64,000 bases of DNA from QZKY01 sp942492925. Its GTDB lineage: Bacteria > Pseudomonadota > Gammaproteobacteria > Burkholderiales > Burkholderiaceae_D. The stretch is taken from assembly GCA_942492925.1 (NCBI GenBank), contig OW818641.1, forward strand, positions 124,001-188,000, read 5' to 3'. Below, one piece after another: positions 45,305 through 54,957 of this stretch (the stretch's first letter is position 1; each line of letters opens with the position of its first letter). The translations under genes and the position numbers were made by a program. The notes beneath the pieces were generated by a model. It was not told the origin of the DNA. It saw nothing but the letters and a program-made list of their open reading frames with translations, and made no database searches.

Positions 45305-46600
45305 ATGAGACTTCATATCAAAAACGGTCGGCTGATTGACCCAGCCAACGGCATCGACGCACTGAAAGACATTTGCATCGCCGGAGGAAAAATCGTCGAG
45401 ATTGCCGCGCCAGGCCAATCCACGAAATACACCAAAGGCACCAAAACCATTGACGCCACCGGGCTGATTGTTGCGCCGGGCCTGGTCGATTTGTCGGCAC
45501 GCTTGCGCGAACCCGGCTATGAATACAAAGCCACGCTGGAATCGGAAATGCAGGCAGCGATGCAAGGCGGTGTCACCAGTCTGCTCTGCCCCCCAGATAC
45601 CGATCCGGTGCTCGATGAACCCGGCCTCGTCGAAATGCTCAAGCATCGTGCGCGGAATCTGAATCAAGCCAACGTCTACCCGCTCGGCGCGCTCACCACT
45701 GGCCTGAAAGGCCAAGCGCTGACCGAAATGGCCGAGTTGACGGAAGCCGGTTGCGTCGGCTTCTCGCAAGCAGCGGAACCCATCGTGGATACCATGGTGA
45801 TGCTGCGCGCCCTGCAATACGCCAAGACCTTCGGCTACAGCGTGTGGCTGCGTCCGCAAGACCCCAGCTTGAGTGGCGGTATCGCCCATAGCGGGCCGGT
45901 CGCCTCGCGTCTGGGACTGCCGGGCGTGCCGGTCATTGCGGAAACCATTGCACTGCATACCATTTTCGAACTCGTCCGCCATACCGGCGCGCGCGTCCAT
46001 CTGTGCCGCATCTCTTCAGCTGCCGGACTGGATCTGGTTCGTCAGGCGAAGCACGAAGGTTTGCCCATCACTTGTGACGTGGGCGCACATCATATTCACA
46101 TGATCGATGAAGACATCGGTTATTTCGATGCGAATGCGCGTATGCTGCCGCCGTTTCGATCCAGGCGCGACCGTGACGCCATTTGCGCAGGGCTGGTGGA
46201 CGGCACCGTGGATGTCATCTGCTCCGATCACACGCCGGTCGATGACGACGAAAAAGAATTGCCTTTCGGCGAAGCCTCGCCTGGCGCCACCGGACTGGAA
46301 CTGTTGTTGTCGCTCGCATTGAAGTGGGCCGATGAGAACGTCAAACCGGCGCAGCAAAAACTCTCGCGCGGCATCGCCAAAGTCACCATCGATGCAGCAC
46401 GCATCGCGGGGCTGTCGTGTGGTCAATTGGGTATCGGCAGTAACGCAGACATCTGCATTTTCGACCCGACTGCACGGTGGAAAGTGGAGGCGGCAGCTCT
46501 GGCCAGCCAAGGCAAGCATACGCCCTTCCTCGGACATGAACTGACTGGCGTCGTGCGCGCCACGATTGTCTCGGGACATGTAGCTTTCGAGCGGCGCTAA
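45305..46600 (+). CDS. pyrC': Inactive dihydroorotase-like subunit of aspartate carbamoyltransferase (PyrC')
   Basis: A 431-residue dihydroorotase homologue. Active enzymes have D-x-H-x-H-L-R to bind zinc, but here the segment reads DLSARLREPG, so both histidines of the metal site are replaced by serine 64 and arginine 66. The other family features are kept: barrel length and the SDHTPV motif. In Pseudomonas and Burkholderia such a pseudo-dihydroorotase (pyrX or pyrC') is needed to assemble aspartate carbamoyltransferase. I use ATG 45305, with AAGGA 9 bases upstream; TTG 45299 is a less likely start. Confidence 0.93.
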   Translation: MRLHIKNGRLIDPANGIDALKDICIAGGKIVEIAAPGQSTKYTKGTKTIDATGLIVAPGLVDLSARLREPGYEYKATLESEMQAAMQGGVTSLLCPPDTDPVLDEPGLVEMLKHRARNLNQANVYPLGALTTGLKGQALTEMAELTEAGCVGFSQAAEPIVDTMVMLRALQYAKTFGYSVWLRPQDPSLSGGIAHSGPVASRLGLPGVPVIAETIALHTIFELVRHTGARVHLCRISSAAGLDLVRQAKHEGLPITCDVGAHHIHMIDEDIGYFDANARMLPPFRSRRDRDAICAGLVDGTVDVICSDHTPVDDDEKELPFGEASPGATGLELLLSLALKWADENVKPAQQKLSRGIAKVTIDAARIAGLSCGQLGIGSNADICIFDPTARWKVEAAALASQGKHTPFLGHELTGVVRATIVSGHVAFERR

Positions 46601-46607
46601 ACGGCCA

Positions 46608-47432
46608 TCAATCCTTGCCCGGCAACTGATACGACGGGCAATCCACCTGGAACACCTGACGGTCGTCTAAACGCACCGCCGTCAGTTTGCCGCCCCACAC
46701 ACACCCCGTATCCAGCGCAATCAATTTTGGACGTATCACTAGTCCCAACGTGGACCAGTGTCCGAACACCACGGTGACGTCCTGCGTCTGGCGCCCCGGC
46801 ACATCGAACCACGGCATGAACCCTGCGGGCGCGGTGTCGATGCCGGTGTTGGTGTCAAATTCCATTCGCCCGTCCACCGTGCAAAAACGGATTCGCGTCA
46901 ATGCATTCACGATGCAGCGCAGGCGATCCGCACCTTGCAACTCGTCGTTCCATTGCGCGGGTTCGTTGCCGTACATCGCGCGTAAAAAATCGACCCAGTC
47001 GGCGCTGCGTAATACGGTTTCCACTTCTCCTGCCAGGTTCAGCGTCTGTTCCACCGTCCACTGTGGCAACACCCCCGCGTGCACCAGCAAATGCCGTTCT
47101 GTCGCATACACCATGGGCTGATGTCGTAGCCAGTCCAGCAAGACATCGCGATCGGGGGCCTGCAAAATTTCGTGCAGCGGATCGCCCGCCTTTATCTTGC
47201 GAATGCCGTGTGCCGCCGCCAGCAAATGCAAATCGTGATTGCCCAGAACGACGCGCGCTGCATCACCGAGCGCGCGAATGTGGCGCAAGGTCTGCAGCGA
47301 ACTGGGGCCGCGATTCACCAGATCGCCCACAAAAAACAATTGCGCATCCGGCGACTCACTCCGGATTTTTTTCAGCAGCGATTTCGTTTGCAGCAGACAT
47401 CCCTGCAAATCGCCAATGGCGTAGGTGATCAT
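46608..47432 (-). CDS. apaH: Bis(5'-nucleosyl)-tetraphosphatase, symmetrical (diadenosine tetraphosphatase)
   Basis: A 274-residue calcineurin-like metallophosphatase that splits Ap4A. The motifs GDLQGC (residues 7-12), GDLVNRGP and GNHDLHLL hold the two-metal site. It converges with the pyrC' gene (7 bases apart) and is 66 bases from the GGDEF-EAL gene on the same strand. Full length with standard motifs. It also removes NAD/Ap4A caps from RNA in E. coli. Confidence 0.95.
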   Translation of the reverse strand: MITYAIGDLQGCLLQTKSLLKKIRSESPDAQLFFVGDLVNRGPSSLQTLRHIRALGDAARVVLGNHDLHLLAAAHGIRKIKAGDPLHEILQAPDRDVLLDWLRHQPMVYATERHLLVHAGVLPQWTVEQTLNLAGEVETVLRSADWVDFLRAMYGNEPAQWNDELQGADRLRCIVNALTRIRFCTVDGRMEFDTNTGIDTAPAGFMPWFDVPGRQTQDVTVVFGHWSTLGLVIRPKLIALDTGCVWGGKLTAVRLDDRQVFQVDCPSYQLPGKD

Positions 47433-47498
47433 GACAAAGTGCTGATGGTTGTGAGGGTTGCTGATGCAGCAGTATACCCGCTGACGCGCTCGGAAAGC

Positions 47499-50400
47499 TT
47501 ACGCCGCTTTCTGCCAAGCCTGCGGCATCGTCCAGGACTTGACCCAAGCGTGCACCGCTTCCGCCGGCATCGGCTTGGCGATGCCATAGCCTTGAACGAG
47601 ATGGCATCCCATGCGCATCAAAGCCAGCCCTTGATCGATCGTTTCGACCCCTTCGGCGATGACTTCACGATTGAAAGATTTTGCCAGCTTGATGATGCTT
47701 TCGACCAACGCATTGTCTTCGACATTTTTCAGCATATCGCGCACAAAAGTCCGGTCGATCTTCATCATCTGCGTCGGCAGGCGACGGAAATAGGTGAGGG
47801 ACGAATATCCGGTTCCAAAATCGTCGATAGCAAACGATACGCCATGATTCGCACATGACGAGATAATGTCGGATACTGCTTCGATATCATTCATCGCCGT
47901 TGTCTCGAGAATCTCCAATTGCAGCCACTCAGGGTTTATATTCGGAAATTCCTCGAGCATTCCCGAAAGCCGCGCCACAAAGTCCGGCCGTTGCAGGTGG
48001 AACCCGGAAACATTGACACTCACCGGCATGTCCATGCCAGAGACTGACCAATCACGCATTTGTTTCAACGCCTGCCGGATCACCCACTCCCCCAACCGAA
48101 TCGACAATTCCGTATTTTCGATGATGGGCAAAAATTCCGCCGGCAAGAGCAAGCCCGCCTCCGGATGAAGCCAACGCACCAACGCTTCCATCCCAACGAC
48201 CTGCCCGGTCAACATATCCACTTTCGGCTGGTAATGCAGAATAAACTCGTTCTTGTCGAGCCCCATCGTAATGCGAGACGTCAAATCATGCCGCACCCGC
48301 ATCTGCCTATCGGCTTCCGTATCGAACAAGTGGAATTGATTCTTCCCGGATCGTTTGGCGATATACATGGCTTGGTCGGCTCGACGAATCAGCATGTCCG
48401 CATCCGACACATCCTCCGTGTAAATTGCCACGCCAATGCTGGCGGTGAGTTGCGCTTCGGTATGTCCAACCTTCACTGGTTGCGCAATGGCAGACAACAT
48501 GCGACGGACAGCCTGTTCGATTTCCTCGACGTATCGGGCGCCACTCACCAAGGCAACGAATTCGTCCCCCCCCAGTCGCGCGACCGTATCGTCGGCACGG
48601 ATTTTAAACTGGAGGCGCTGCGCAATCTGTATCAACACATCGTCGCCGGTGTCATGGCCCCAGCGGTCATTGATCCCTTTAAAACCGTCCAGATCCAGAT
48701 AACACACGCCGAGCAATTCCCCCAGTCGATCCGCCTGCGCGATAGCCTGCTTCAGACGATCGGCCAGCATCACGCGATTCGGAAGATTGGTCAGTTTGTC
48801 GTGATAGGCCAAATGCTTGATCTGGTTCTGACTCGCGCGCAACTGTGTCACATCAGAGGCCACAGTGATGAAGCGCAAAGGTCGGTTTTGTTCGTTGCGT
48901 ATAACTAAAATCTTTGTTGCCTGAATATATCGAGTCCCGTTCTTGCGCTGACATTCAATTTCCCCCTCCCAGAACCCCCCTTGCCTCAAGGATTCCCGGA
49001 TTCCCAAATACCCCTCTGCTTCGGTTTCGCTGTGAACCACCCAATGGAGCAACAGTCTGGGATTCTGGCCAATGGCTTCCTCACGATCGTACCCGGTCAT
49101 TTCGCTAAACGCGGGGTTGGCATCAATGATATGAGCGTTCCCACCAGTAATAATGACCGCTTCGCGTGTATGAAAAAATACTTCGTGGGCCAATTGAAGC
49201 TGTTCTTCATGACGCTTGCGTTCAGTGATGTCGCATGACACCCCCCGCATTCGGACTGATTTGCCTTCGTCATCGTACTCAGTCGTGCCAAATGTATAGA
49301 TCCAACGCACTTCCCCATTGTCCGGCCGAATAATTCGGTATTCGTGGTCGAACGGCTGTTTTTTCGCAATGACTTCTTTGTCCCGGTACTCTTGGAATGT
49401 CTGGCGATCATCTGGATGCAGTATTGCCTCCCAACTCTTCATGTTGAGGGTCGCCGTCGCATCGAGCCCTACCAAACCCAAGAGTTCCGGCGAAACTGAA
49501 AAAACTCGCGTAACGCTGTCATAAACGAATACCCCCAACGCCCCTTTTTCCTGTGCCGTCGCCAGTGCCCGGCTTCGCTCCCCCAGCTCCGTCAACGCAC
49601 CTTTCAAGGCAGCATGGCTTTCGTGGAGCGCGCCCATGTCGCGCACCTGTTGTTGCCAGGCACGATACAAAATCCACCCGGCCAGGCAGGTCACCGCCAT
49701 AAAAGCCAGCATGAGCAAAATAGTTTGCAGCAAATCGCGGTGCCAGCGCGCCAGATACTCGCTTTCGGCCAATCCGGCAATCGCATACAAGGGCACGTTG
49801 TGCAATTTGCGGAAGGCATAGGTTCGCATGATCGGTTCGGAAGACAGCATCGCGCGAAACGAACCAGATAACTGGCCATCATCGATCACCTGGCTGCGCA
49901 TCTGCGCACAAAGCGTCCCGCGCCCAGCTGCGACGTTGTGCTCCTTATTCTCTGGCTGACGCGCAATCATCCCCAGATCGCGATCACACATGACCAGCAT
50001 ACCCTGGATACCGACGTCATATTTAGCTAACAACGCCTTGAAGTAGTCGGCGGAAATGGGAATGATCACCGTTCCGCCAAAAAGCCCATCGGGTCGATTA
50101 ATGCGGTGGGCAAAAACGATGACGTGATCGCCCGTATAACGACTGATGTGGAGCTTTGAAACGGAAGTGCTAGCGCCTGGATGCCGCATCAGATTCACGA
50201 AATAATCCCGATCCGCCACATTCGCTAAGGGATTTTTCGTGTTGGCGTGCCCCAGCAGGCTATTCCCGTTGGCATCAATAACGCGGATGCCTATAGCCTC
50301 GGAGAGCAATTCCTTTTGTTGATGGATAATCCCTCGAATGTGGCGGTAATCCAGGCTTCCTGAAGCCAGCTGCCGCTCGACTTCATACACAACAGCACGA

Positions 50401-50648
50401 CTCGATTGGTAGATCTTGTCAACGCTGTGACTGACGCTTTGTTCGATGCCTTCTGCCAGATTCTGCGTCTGCACGGCCGCCAGTTTTTCAAAGTGTTCTT
50501 GGCCATTTTGAAGACTCAGCGCCCCTGCGACAAACGCCACCAAATTCAGCAAAATAAGCGCAACAATGATCCAGCGCCCAAAACGCCGCGGGGCAAAAGG
50601 GGCTCCCTCATCTCCCACTGAACGCGTTGGATCATGCATCATGTGCAA
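47499..50648 (-). CDS. Membrane sensor diguanylate cyclase/phosphodiesterase (Cache-PAS-PAS-GGDEF-EAL)
   Basis: A 1049-residue protein. One N-terminal membrane helix (about residues 26-46) precedes a Cache-type periplasmic sensor domain (about 50-300) and a second membrane helix (about 308-328). Two PAS domains follow, the first ending DITERKRHE and the second ending DVTQLRA. The GGDEF domain has GGDEF at 693-697 and an RxxD inhibitory site at 684-687. The EAL domain starts with EALVRW at 821-826 and includes DDFGTGYS. Both enzyme domains keep catalytic residues, so c-di-GMP synthesis and breakdown are both possible. Ligands are unknown. A long gap lies upstream. Confidence 0.93.
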   Translation of the reverse strand: MHMMHDPTRSVGDEGAPFAPRRFGRWIIVALILLNLVAFVAGALSLQNGQEHFEKLAAVQTQNLAEGIEQSVSHSVDKIYQSSRAVVYEVERQLASGSLDYRHIRGIIHQQKELLSEAIGIRVIDANGNSLLGHANTKNPLANVADRDYFVNLMRHPGASTSVSKLHISRYTGDHVIVFAHRINRPDGLFGGTVIIPISADYFKALLAKYDVGIQGMLVMCDRDLGMIARQPENKEHNVAAGRGTLCAQMRSQVIDDGQLSGSFRAMLSSEPIMRTYAFRKLHNVPLYAIAGLAESEYLARWHRDLLQTILLMLAFMAVTCLAGWILYRAWQQQVRDMGALHESHAALKGALTELGERSRALATAQEKGALGVFVYDSVTRVFSVSPELLGLVGLDATATLNMKSWEAILHPDDRQTFQEYRDKEVIAKKQPFDHEYRIIRPDNGEVRWIYTFGTTEYDDEGKSVRMRGVSCDITERKRHEEQLQLAHEVFFHTREAVIITGGNAHIIDANPAFSEMTGYDREEAIGQNPRLLLHWVVHSETEAEGYLGIRESLRQGGFWEGEIECQRKNGTRYIQATKILVIRNEQNRPLRFITVASDVTQLRASQNQIKHLAYHDKLTNLPNRVMLADRLKQAIAQADRLGELLGVCYLDLDGFKGINDRWGHDTGDDVLIQIAQRLQFKIRADDTVARLGGDEFVALVSGARYVEEIEQAVRRMLSAIAQPVKVGHTEAQLTASIGVAIYTEDVSDADMLIRRADQAMYIAKRSGKNQFHLFDTEADRQMRVRHDLTSRITMGLDKNEFILHYQPKVDMLTGQVVGMEALVRWLHPEAGLLLPAEFLPIIENTELSIRLGEWVIRQALKQMRDWSVSGMDMPVSVNVSGFHLQRPDFVARLSGMLEEFPNINPEWLQLEILETTAMNDIEAVSDIISSCANHGVSFAIDDFGTGYSSLTYFRRLPTQMMKIDRTFVRDMLKNVEDNALVESIIKLAKSFNREVIAEGVETIDQGLALMRMGCHLVQGYGIAKPMPAEAVHAWVKSWTMPQAWQKAA

Positions 50649-51034
50649 TAACGCTCATCACGAGAAAAACTAAAACATAGCGTATTATTGTTGTTTCATG
50701 GCAACTTGCACCGTGATTTCTCATTAAAAGAATTTAATTTCGCCTTACCTATCCCAAAACAGGTTCTTCTGTCGCGACTGCACAACACCCCCGTCAAGTT
50801 GATGGAGCACCGTGTCAGCACTTGCGGAAGCCCCGGTTTGGATAGCGTGCTGTTACCCACACGCCCTTTCCGCCGGGATTGACTCCTCGTCTTTTTTCGT
50901 CCCACGCAAAGCGTCGGCTTTTTCTAGCCCCGATTCCCGATCACGTCGCCCACTTTTGCCCCTTTTTTCAGGGCAATGCGAATAATCCAAGGTAAAATCA
51001 GGCATTGTTATTTACGTCTCATCCTCTCGCCACA
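50649..51034. other. Gene-free region between the GGDEF-EAL gene and DUF484
   Basis: 386 bases in which I see no supported gene; two antiparallel readings of 64-69 codons (around 50688-50905) show no family features. Promoters for both neighbouring genes should be here. AT-rich bases around 50670-50700 fit the minus-strand promoter but no clear hexamer pair was found. Confidence 0.45.
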
Positions 51035-51703
51035 ATGACCTCCGTAATTGATTCCGATACCGTCGCCCAGTACCTCGCCGCTCACCCTGAATTTTTTCAA
51101 CAATACGCTCCCCTGCTCGCGCAAATTCAATTGCCCAGCCCGGTGCAGGGACGCGCTGTTTCGCTCCAGGAACGCCAACTTGAAGTGTTGCGCGAAAAAT
51201 TGCGCAACATGGAATTGCGCTTGACGGAACTGGTTCGCATCGCCCAGGACAACGATGCGCTCGCCGAAAAGTTTTACACCTGGGCGTGTCAGTTGCTGCT
51301 GGCGCGCAATGACGTCGATTTGCCGCACGCTTTGATCAACGGTTTGCAAACCATTTTTGCCGTTCCCCATGTGTCCTTGCGCGTGTGGCGTGTGGCAGAA
51401 GACTATTCGCACACCTGGTTTGCGCAGGATGTCGGTGACGATGTCAAACTGCTGGCCAACAGTCTGTCAACGCCTTACTGCGGCATCAATCGCGACTTCG
51501 AATCGGTCCGCTGGCTGGAGGCGGCCGACCCCATGCAATCGATCGCGATGCTCCCCCTGCGCAATTCCGATTCGCCGGAGGCGTTCGGCCTGTTGATCAT
51601 GGGATCGACGGAACCCGACCGCTTCGCTGCCAACATGGCGACAGATTTTCTGGTCAAAATTGCGGAAACCGCCAGTGCGGCGCTAACGTGCCTGCTCGAC
51701 TAA
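51035..51703 (+). CDS. DUF484 family protein
   Basis: A 222-residue DUF484 protein of unknown function, related to GAF folds. N-terminal VAQYLAAHPEFF is the family signature; the coiled region REKLRNMELRLTELVRIA follows. In E. coli the homologue (YigA) is between dapF and xerC; here xerC comes next but dapF lies 30 kb away. Start at the ATG of MTSVID. Confidence 0.88.
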   Translation: MTSVIDSDTVAQYLAAHPEFFQQYAPLLAQIQLPSPVQGRAVSLQERQLEVLREKLRNMELRLTELVRIAQDNDALAEKFYTWACQLLLARNDVDLPHALINGLQTIFAVPHVSLRVWRVAEDYSHTWFAQDVGDDVKLLANSLSTPYCGINRDFESVRWLEAADPMQSIAMLPLRNSDSPEAFGLLIMGSTEPDRFAANMATDFLVKIAETASAALTCLLD

Positions 51704-51724
51704 CCCTGCCATGTGGGCGATAAC

Positions 51725-52690
51725 ATGTCCTGTGCCGACACCCCAACCTGGATTGATCGCTACCTGGAAGGCTTGCTCACACAGCGCAAATATTCGCCGC
51801 ATACCGTGGCAGCGTATCGCCATGATTTACAGGACTTGACGGATCTGGCGGAACCCGCCGATTTAACTTCGCTGACCCATTTCCAGATTCGTCAGTTTGC
51901 TGCAAGACTGCATGCGCAAAAAATCGGGTCGCGATCCATCGCCCGAAAACTGTCGGCGTGGCGCGGCTTTTATGCATGGTTGGCCCAGCAATTGCCCCTT
52001 TCTGCCAACCCGGTCGATGGTGTCAAACCGCCCAAGCACGGGGGCCGCTTGCCCAAGGCCTTGTCACAAGACGACGCCATCCGTCTGGTTTCGACCGCCA
52101 CGACGTCAACCCCCGATCCAATCGCGCAAGCGTGCAATCGCGCGATGTTTGAATTGCTATATTCCAGTGGCTTGCGCGTTTCCGAACTGGCAGCCCTCGA
52201 CATCCGTTATATCCAGGAATCCGATTACGCCTCGGCGAGCTGGCTGAATCTTGACGCGCACGAAGTGATCGTCACCGGCAAAGGCAATAAACAGCGATCC
52301 GTCCCCGTTGGACAGCCCGCCGTGGACGCCCTGCGGATTTGGCTCGATGCCCGCACAGCATTGGCCGACAAGGCATCGGGTGCAGCACGATTTGCCCTCT
52401 TTCTCGGCCCCCGCGCCACGCGCATTACGCCGCGCACCATTCAGGCGAGATTGAAGGAACACGCCCGCTTGCTCGGCATCCCCGTGGATGTGCATCCCCA
52501 TGTTTTGCGGCATTCGTTTGCTTCGCATGTCTTGCAATCCTCCGGTGATTTGCGCGCAGTGCAAGAGATGCTCGGGCACAGTTCAATTGCCTCGACCCAG
52601 GTCTATACTGCGCTGGATTTTCAGCGGCTCGCCCAAGTCTATGATGCGGCCCATCCCCGTGCACGCAAAAAAACGGAAGGTGCCGAGTAA
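51725..52690 (+). CDS. xerC: Tyrosine recombinase XerC
   Basis: Resolves chromosome dimers with XerD at dif. The 321-residue protein has all the tyrosine-recombinase residues: R151, K186, H259, R262, H285 and Y294, in SGLRVSE, GKGNKQR, HVLRHSF and GHSSI. An in-frame GTG 12 bases earlier (51713) would add four residues. It follows DUF484 closely and precedes the Zur-like gene by 23 bases. Confidence 0.96.
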   Translation: MSCADTPTWIDRYLEGLLTQRKYSPHTVAAYRHDLQDLTDLAEPADLTSLTHFQIRQFAARLHAQKIGSRSIARKLSAWRGFYAWLAQQLPLSANPVDGVKPPKHGGRLPKALSQDDAIRLVSTATTSTPDPIAQACNRAMFELLYSSGLRVSELAALDIRYIQESDYASASWLNLDAHEVIVTGKGNKQRSVPVGQPAVDALRIWLDARTALADKASGAARFALFLGPRATRITPRTIQARLKEHARLLGIPVDVHPHVLRHSFASHVLQSSGDLRAVQEMLGHSSIASTQVYTALDFQRLAQVYDAAHPRARKKTEGAE

Positions 52691-52713
52691 AATAGCGCAC
52701 AAAGGAATCTAGG

Positions 52714-53196
52714 ATGGCCAGTCAACAAACCATGCATCTCGAATCATTTGCCCGGCAGGCCGACGCCAGCCTGCGCATCGCCGGGCTGCGCGTCACGCAA
52801 GCGCGCGTCAAGGTACTGGCCAGCCTGCTGGCGTCGGAAGAAGCCTTATCGCACAACGAATTGCAAGCGACCTTGCCAGACCTAGACCGCGTGACACTGT
52901 ACCGCGCACTTGATGCCCTGGTAGAGGCCGAGCTGGCGCACAAGATTGCCGTCAACGACCGCGCTTTCCGCTACAGCGCAGGCGCGGCCCATCATCACGA
53001 CGATGCCGCCGACCATCAGCATGGCCATTTCAAATGCACCGGCTGCGGCAAAGTGTTTTGCCTGATGCCGAACAAGAAGAAACGCACGATGCTCAACCAA
53101 TTGCAAAAATCCTTCCAGCAATCCATGGACCCCGGCTTTCAAAGTCACGGTTTTGAACTGACCATCAAAGGCTGGTGCGCAGATTGCGCCGACTAA
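52714..53196 (+). CDS. zur: Fur-family regulator, probable Zur
   Basis: A 160-residue Fur-family protein. The winged helix DNA-binding region is RVTQARVKVLAS through DRVTLYRALDAL. A histidine/aspartate cluster at about residues 93-105 and two CxxC pairs (108/111 and 155/158) suit zinc binding, plus cysteine 116. I assign Zur from the context with a COG0523 GTPase and zinc-free DksA, not from binding data; PerR or Fur remain possible. AAAGGA precedes the ATG, and the next gene starts 16 bases after the stop. Confidence 0.78.
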   Translation: MASQQTMHLESFARQADASLRIAGLRVTQARVKVLASLLASEEALSHNELQATLPDLDRVTLYRALDALVEAELAHKIAVNDRAFRYSAGAAHHHDDAADHQHGHFKCTGCGKVFCLMPNKKKRTMLNQLQKSFQQSMDPGFQSHGFELTIKGWCADCAD

Positions 53197-53212
53197 TCTT
53201 CACCTATTCGAC

Positions 53213-54253
53213 ATGACCACACGTATTCCGTGCACCATCCTGACTGGTTTTCTCGGCGCAGGCAAAACCACCTTGCTGAACCGCATTCTGAACGAAAACC
53301 ATCCTTACAAAATCGCGGTCATTGAAAATGAATTCGGCCCCGAAAATATCGACGGCGCGCTGCTCGTTCAAGACAGCGCGGAACAAATCGTCGAAATGAC
53401 CAATGGCTGCATTTGCTGCACCGTGCGTGGCGACCTCATCGAGGCGCTCACCACGCTGGCAAACAAGCGAACTGCCGGCACCCTGCATTTTGATCGCATC
53501 GTGATTGAAACGACCGGGCTGGCCGATCCGGGGCCGGTCGCGCAAACTTTTTTCATGGATGACACGGTCGCGCAGCATTACATGGTGGATGCCATTGTGA
53601 CCGTCGTCGATGCGCTGCATGGGATGCAACAACTGGATCAGCACGAAGAAGCGCGCCGTCAGGCTGGCTTTGCCGACAAACTCCTCCTGGCCAAAACCGA
53701 TCTCGTGGACGCTGCGCCCCTTGCCGCGCTGCGTGCCCGCCTCACGCGCATCAATTCGCGCGCCCCGATTGTCACGGCACATTTTGGACAAGTCCCCATC
53801 GAAGCCATTCTGGATTTGCGCGGCTTCAATCTCAACGAGCGGATCGATCTCGCCCAGGACGCCGAACACGATCATTCCTCCTGTTCCTGCGCCCATTGCG
53901 GGCACGACCATGGCGCTGCCCACCACACGGGACACCACCACGTTACGCATCATGCGGACGATATTGCTGCCTTTTCCTTTACCAGCGACCGCCCCTTCGA
54001 TATCGAGCAACTACAGGTCTTCCTCGAAACAATGCTCCAAGTCTATGGTGAGCACATGTTGCGCTACAAGGGGGTCCTCTACGTTCAGGGCGCGCACGGC
54101 AAGGTGTTTTTTCAGGGTATTCACCAGCTGATTGGCAGCGACATCGGCCCGGCCTGGCGGGAGAATGAACCCCGTCTCAGCAAAATGGTTTTTATCGGAA
54201 AAAATTTGCCTAAAAGCGTTTTTATTACTGGACTGGAGCAATGTTTGGTATAA
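53213..54253 (+). CDS. COG0523 G3E-family GTPase, metal chaperone (ZNG1/YjiA/CobW type)
   Basis: A 346-residue GTPase with P-loop GFLGAGKTT at residues 12-20 and the CxCC metal motif GCICC at 65-69. A histidine/cysteine-rich loop at about 219-249 would bind zinc or related metals. It is the second gene of the apparent operon, 16 bases after the Fur-family gene. COG0523 proteins support zinc delivery or hydratase maturation in low zinc. Which metalloenzyme is served is unknown. Confidence 0.87.
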   Translation: MTTRIPCTILTGFLGAGKTTLLNRILNENHPYKIAVIENEFGPENIDGALLVQDSAEQIVEMTNGCICCTVRGDLIEALTTLANKRTAGTLHFDRIVIETTGLADPGPVAQTFFMDDTVAQHYMVDAIVTVVDALHGMQQLDQHEEARRQAGFADKLLLAKTDLVDAAPLAALRARLTRINSRAPIVTAHFGQVPIEAILDLRGFNLNERIDLAQDAEHDHSSCSCAHCGHDHGAAHHTGHHHVTHHADDIAAFSFTSDRPFDIEQLQVFLETMLQVYGEHMLRYKGVLYVQGAHGKVFFQGIHQLIGSDIGPAWRENEPRLSKMVFIGKNLPKSVFITGLEQCLV

Positions 54254-54495
54254 ACTCTATCGGCTGTGCCGTGTACGCCATGTCCAAGCGCGCCTGAATT
54301 AAAAAGTCGTTCTTGGGTCTCGCAAAAAACTGTTTGCTATGGAGTAAAGATTGGGGCCAAAAACTGGCGCATCCGGGAGATTTCCCGTTACAATCTGTTC
54401 CGATTTCAACACCGCCCCCAGCGCGGTTCCAAGCCCGGCGACAGGGCTTCAAGAACGGACTGGGCACCCAAACTGATGTTTAGAAGGAATGCTGC

Positions 54496-54957
54496 GTGAA
54501 TACGAAATCCAAGCCATCGTCACAAAATGCCGCTCCGGAAGAGAATGCTCCCCTGCTCACTGAAGAGCAAGTTCTCAAAATGAGCGAAAAGGATTACATG
54601 AATAACGTGCAGCGCGCCTTTTTCAAAGCCCGCTTGCAAAAACTCGAACGGGATTTGATTCGTAATGCCGGCGAGACAACAGAACATCTACGCGAAACCA
54701 CCTTGGTTCCCGATCCTGCGGATCGCGCCACCATTGAAGAAGAACACGCCCTGGAATTGCGCACCCGCGATCGCGAACGGAAACTGTTAAAGAAAGTTCA
54801 ACAGTCCATTGCCAGCATCGACACGGGCGAATACGGCTGGTGCGTCGAAACTGGCGAACCCATCGGAGTGCAGCGCCTGCTGGCACGTCCCACCGCCACA
54901 TTGTCGCTCGAAGCCCAGCAACGTCGCGAATTGAAGCAGAAGCTTTACGGGGAGTAA
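54496..54957 (+). CDS. dksA: DksA RNA-polymerase-binding factor without zinc-finger cysteines
   Basis: A 153-residue secondary-channel regulator that works with ppGpp. The coiled-coil tip DPADRA (D73, D76, A78) is kept, but the C4 zinc finger is not: only cysteine 116 remains, with T119, S137 and A140 in place of the others. I use the GTG start at 54496, with AAGGA 7 bases upstream. This cysteine-poor form is the usual DksA in many betaproteobacteria and does not depend on zinc. Gap to the COG0523 gene is 242 bases. Confidence 0.95.
   Translation: MNTKSKPSSQNAAPEENAPLLTEEQVLKMSEKDYMNNVQRAFFKARLQKLERDLIRNAGETTEHLRETTLVPDPADRATIEEEHALELRTRDRERKLLKKVQQSIASIDTGEYGWCVETGEPIGVQRLLARPTATLSLEAQQRRELKQKLYGE

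Noticed and set aside
50688..50905. Small genes in the gap before DUF484
   Set aside because: Two opposite readings of 64 and 69 codons; neither has a ribosome site, family features or conserved composition.
54601..54957. DksA as a damaged gene because it lacks zinc cysteines
   Set aside because: The rest of the protein is normal and the cysteine-poor form is standard in betaproteobacteria.
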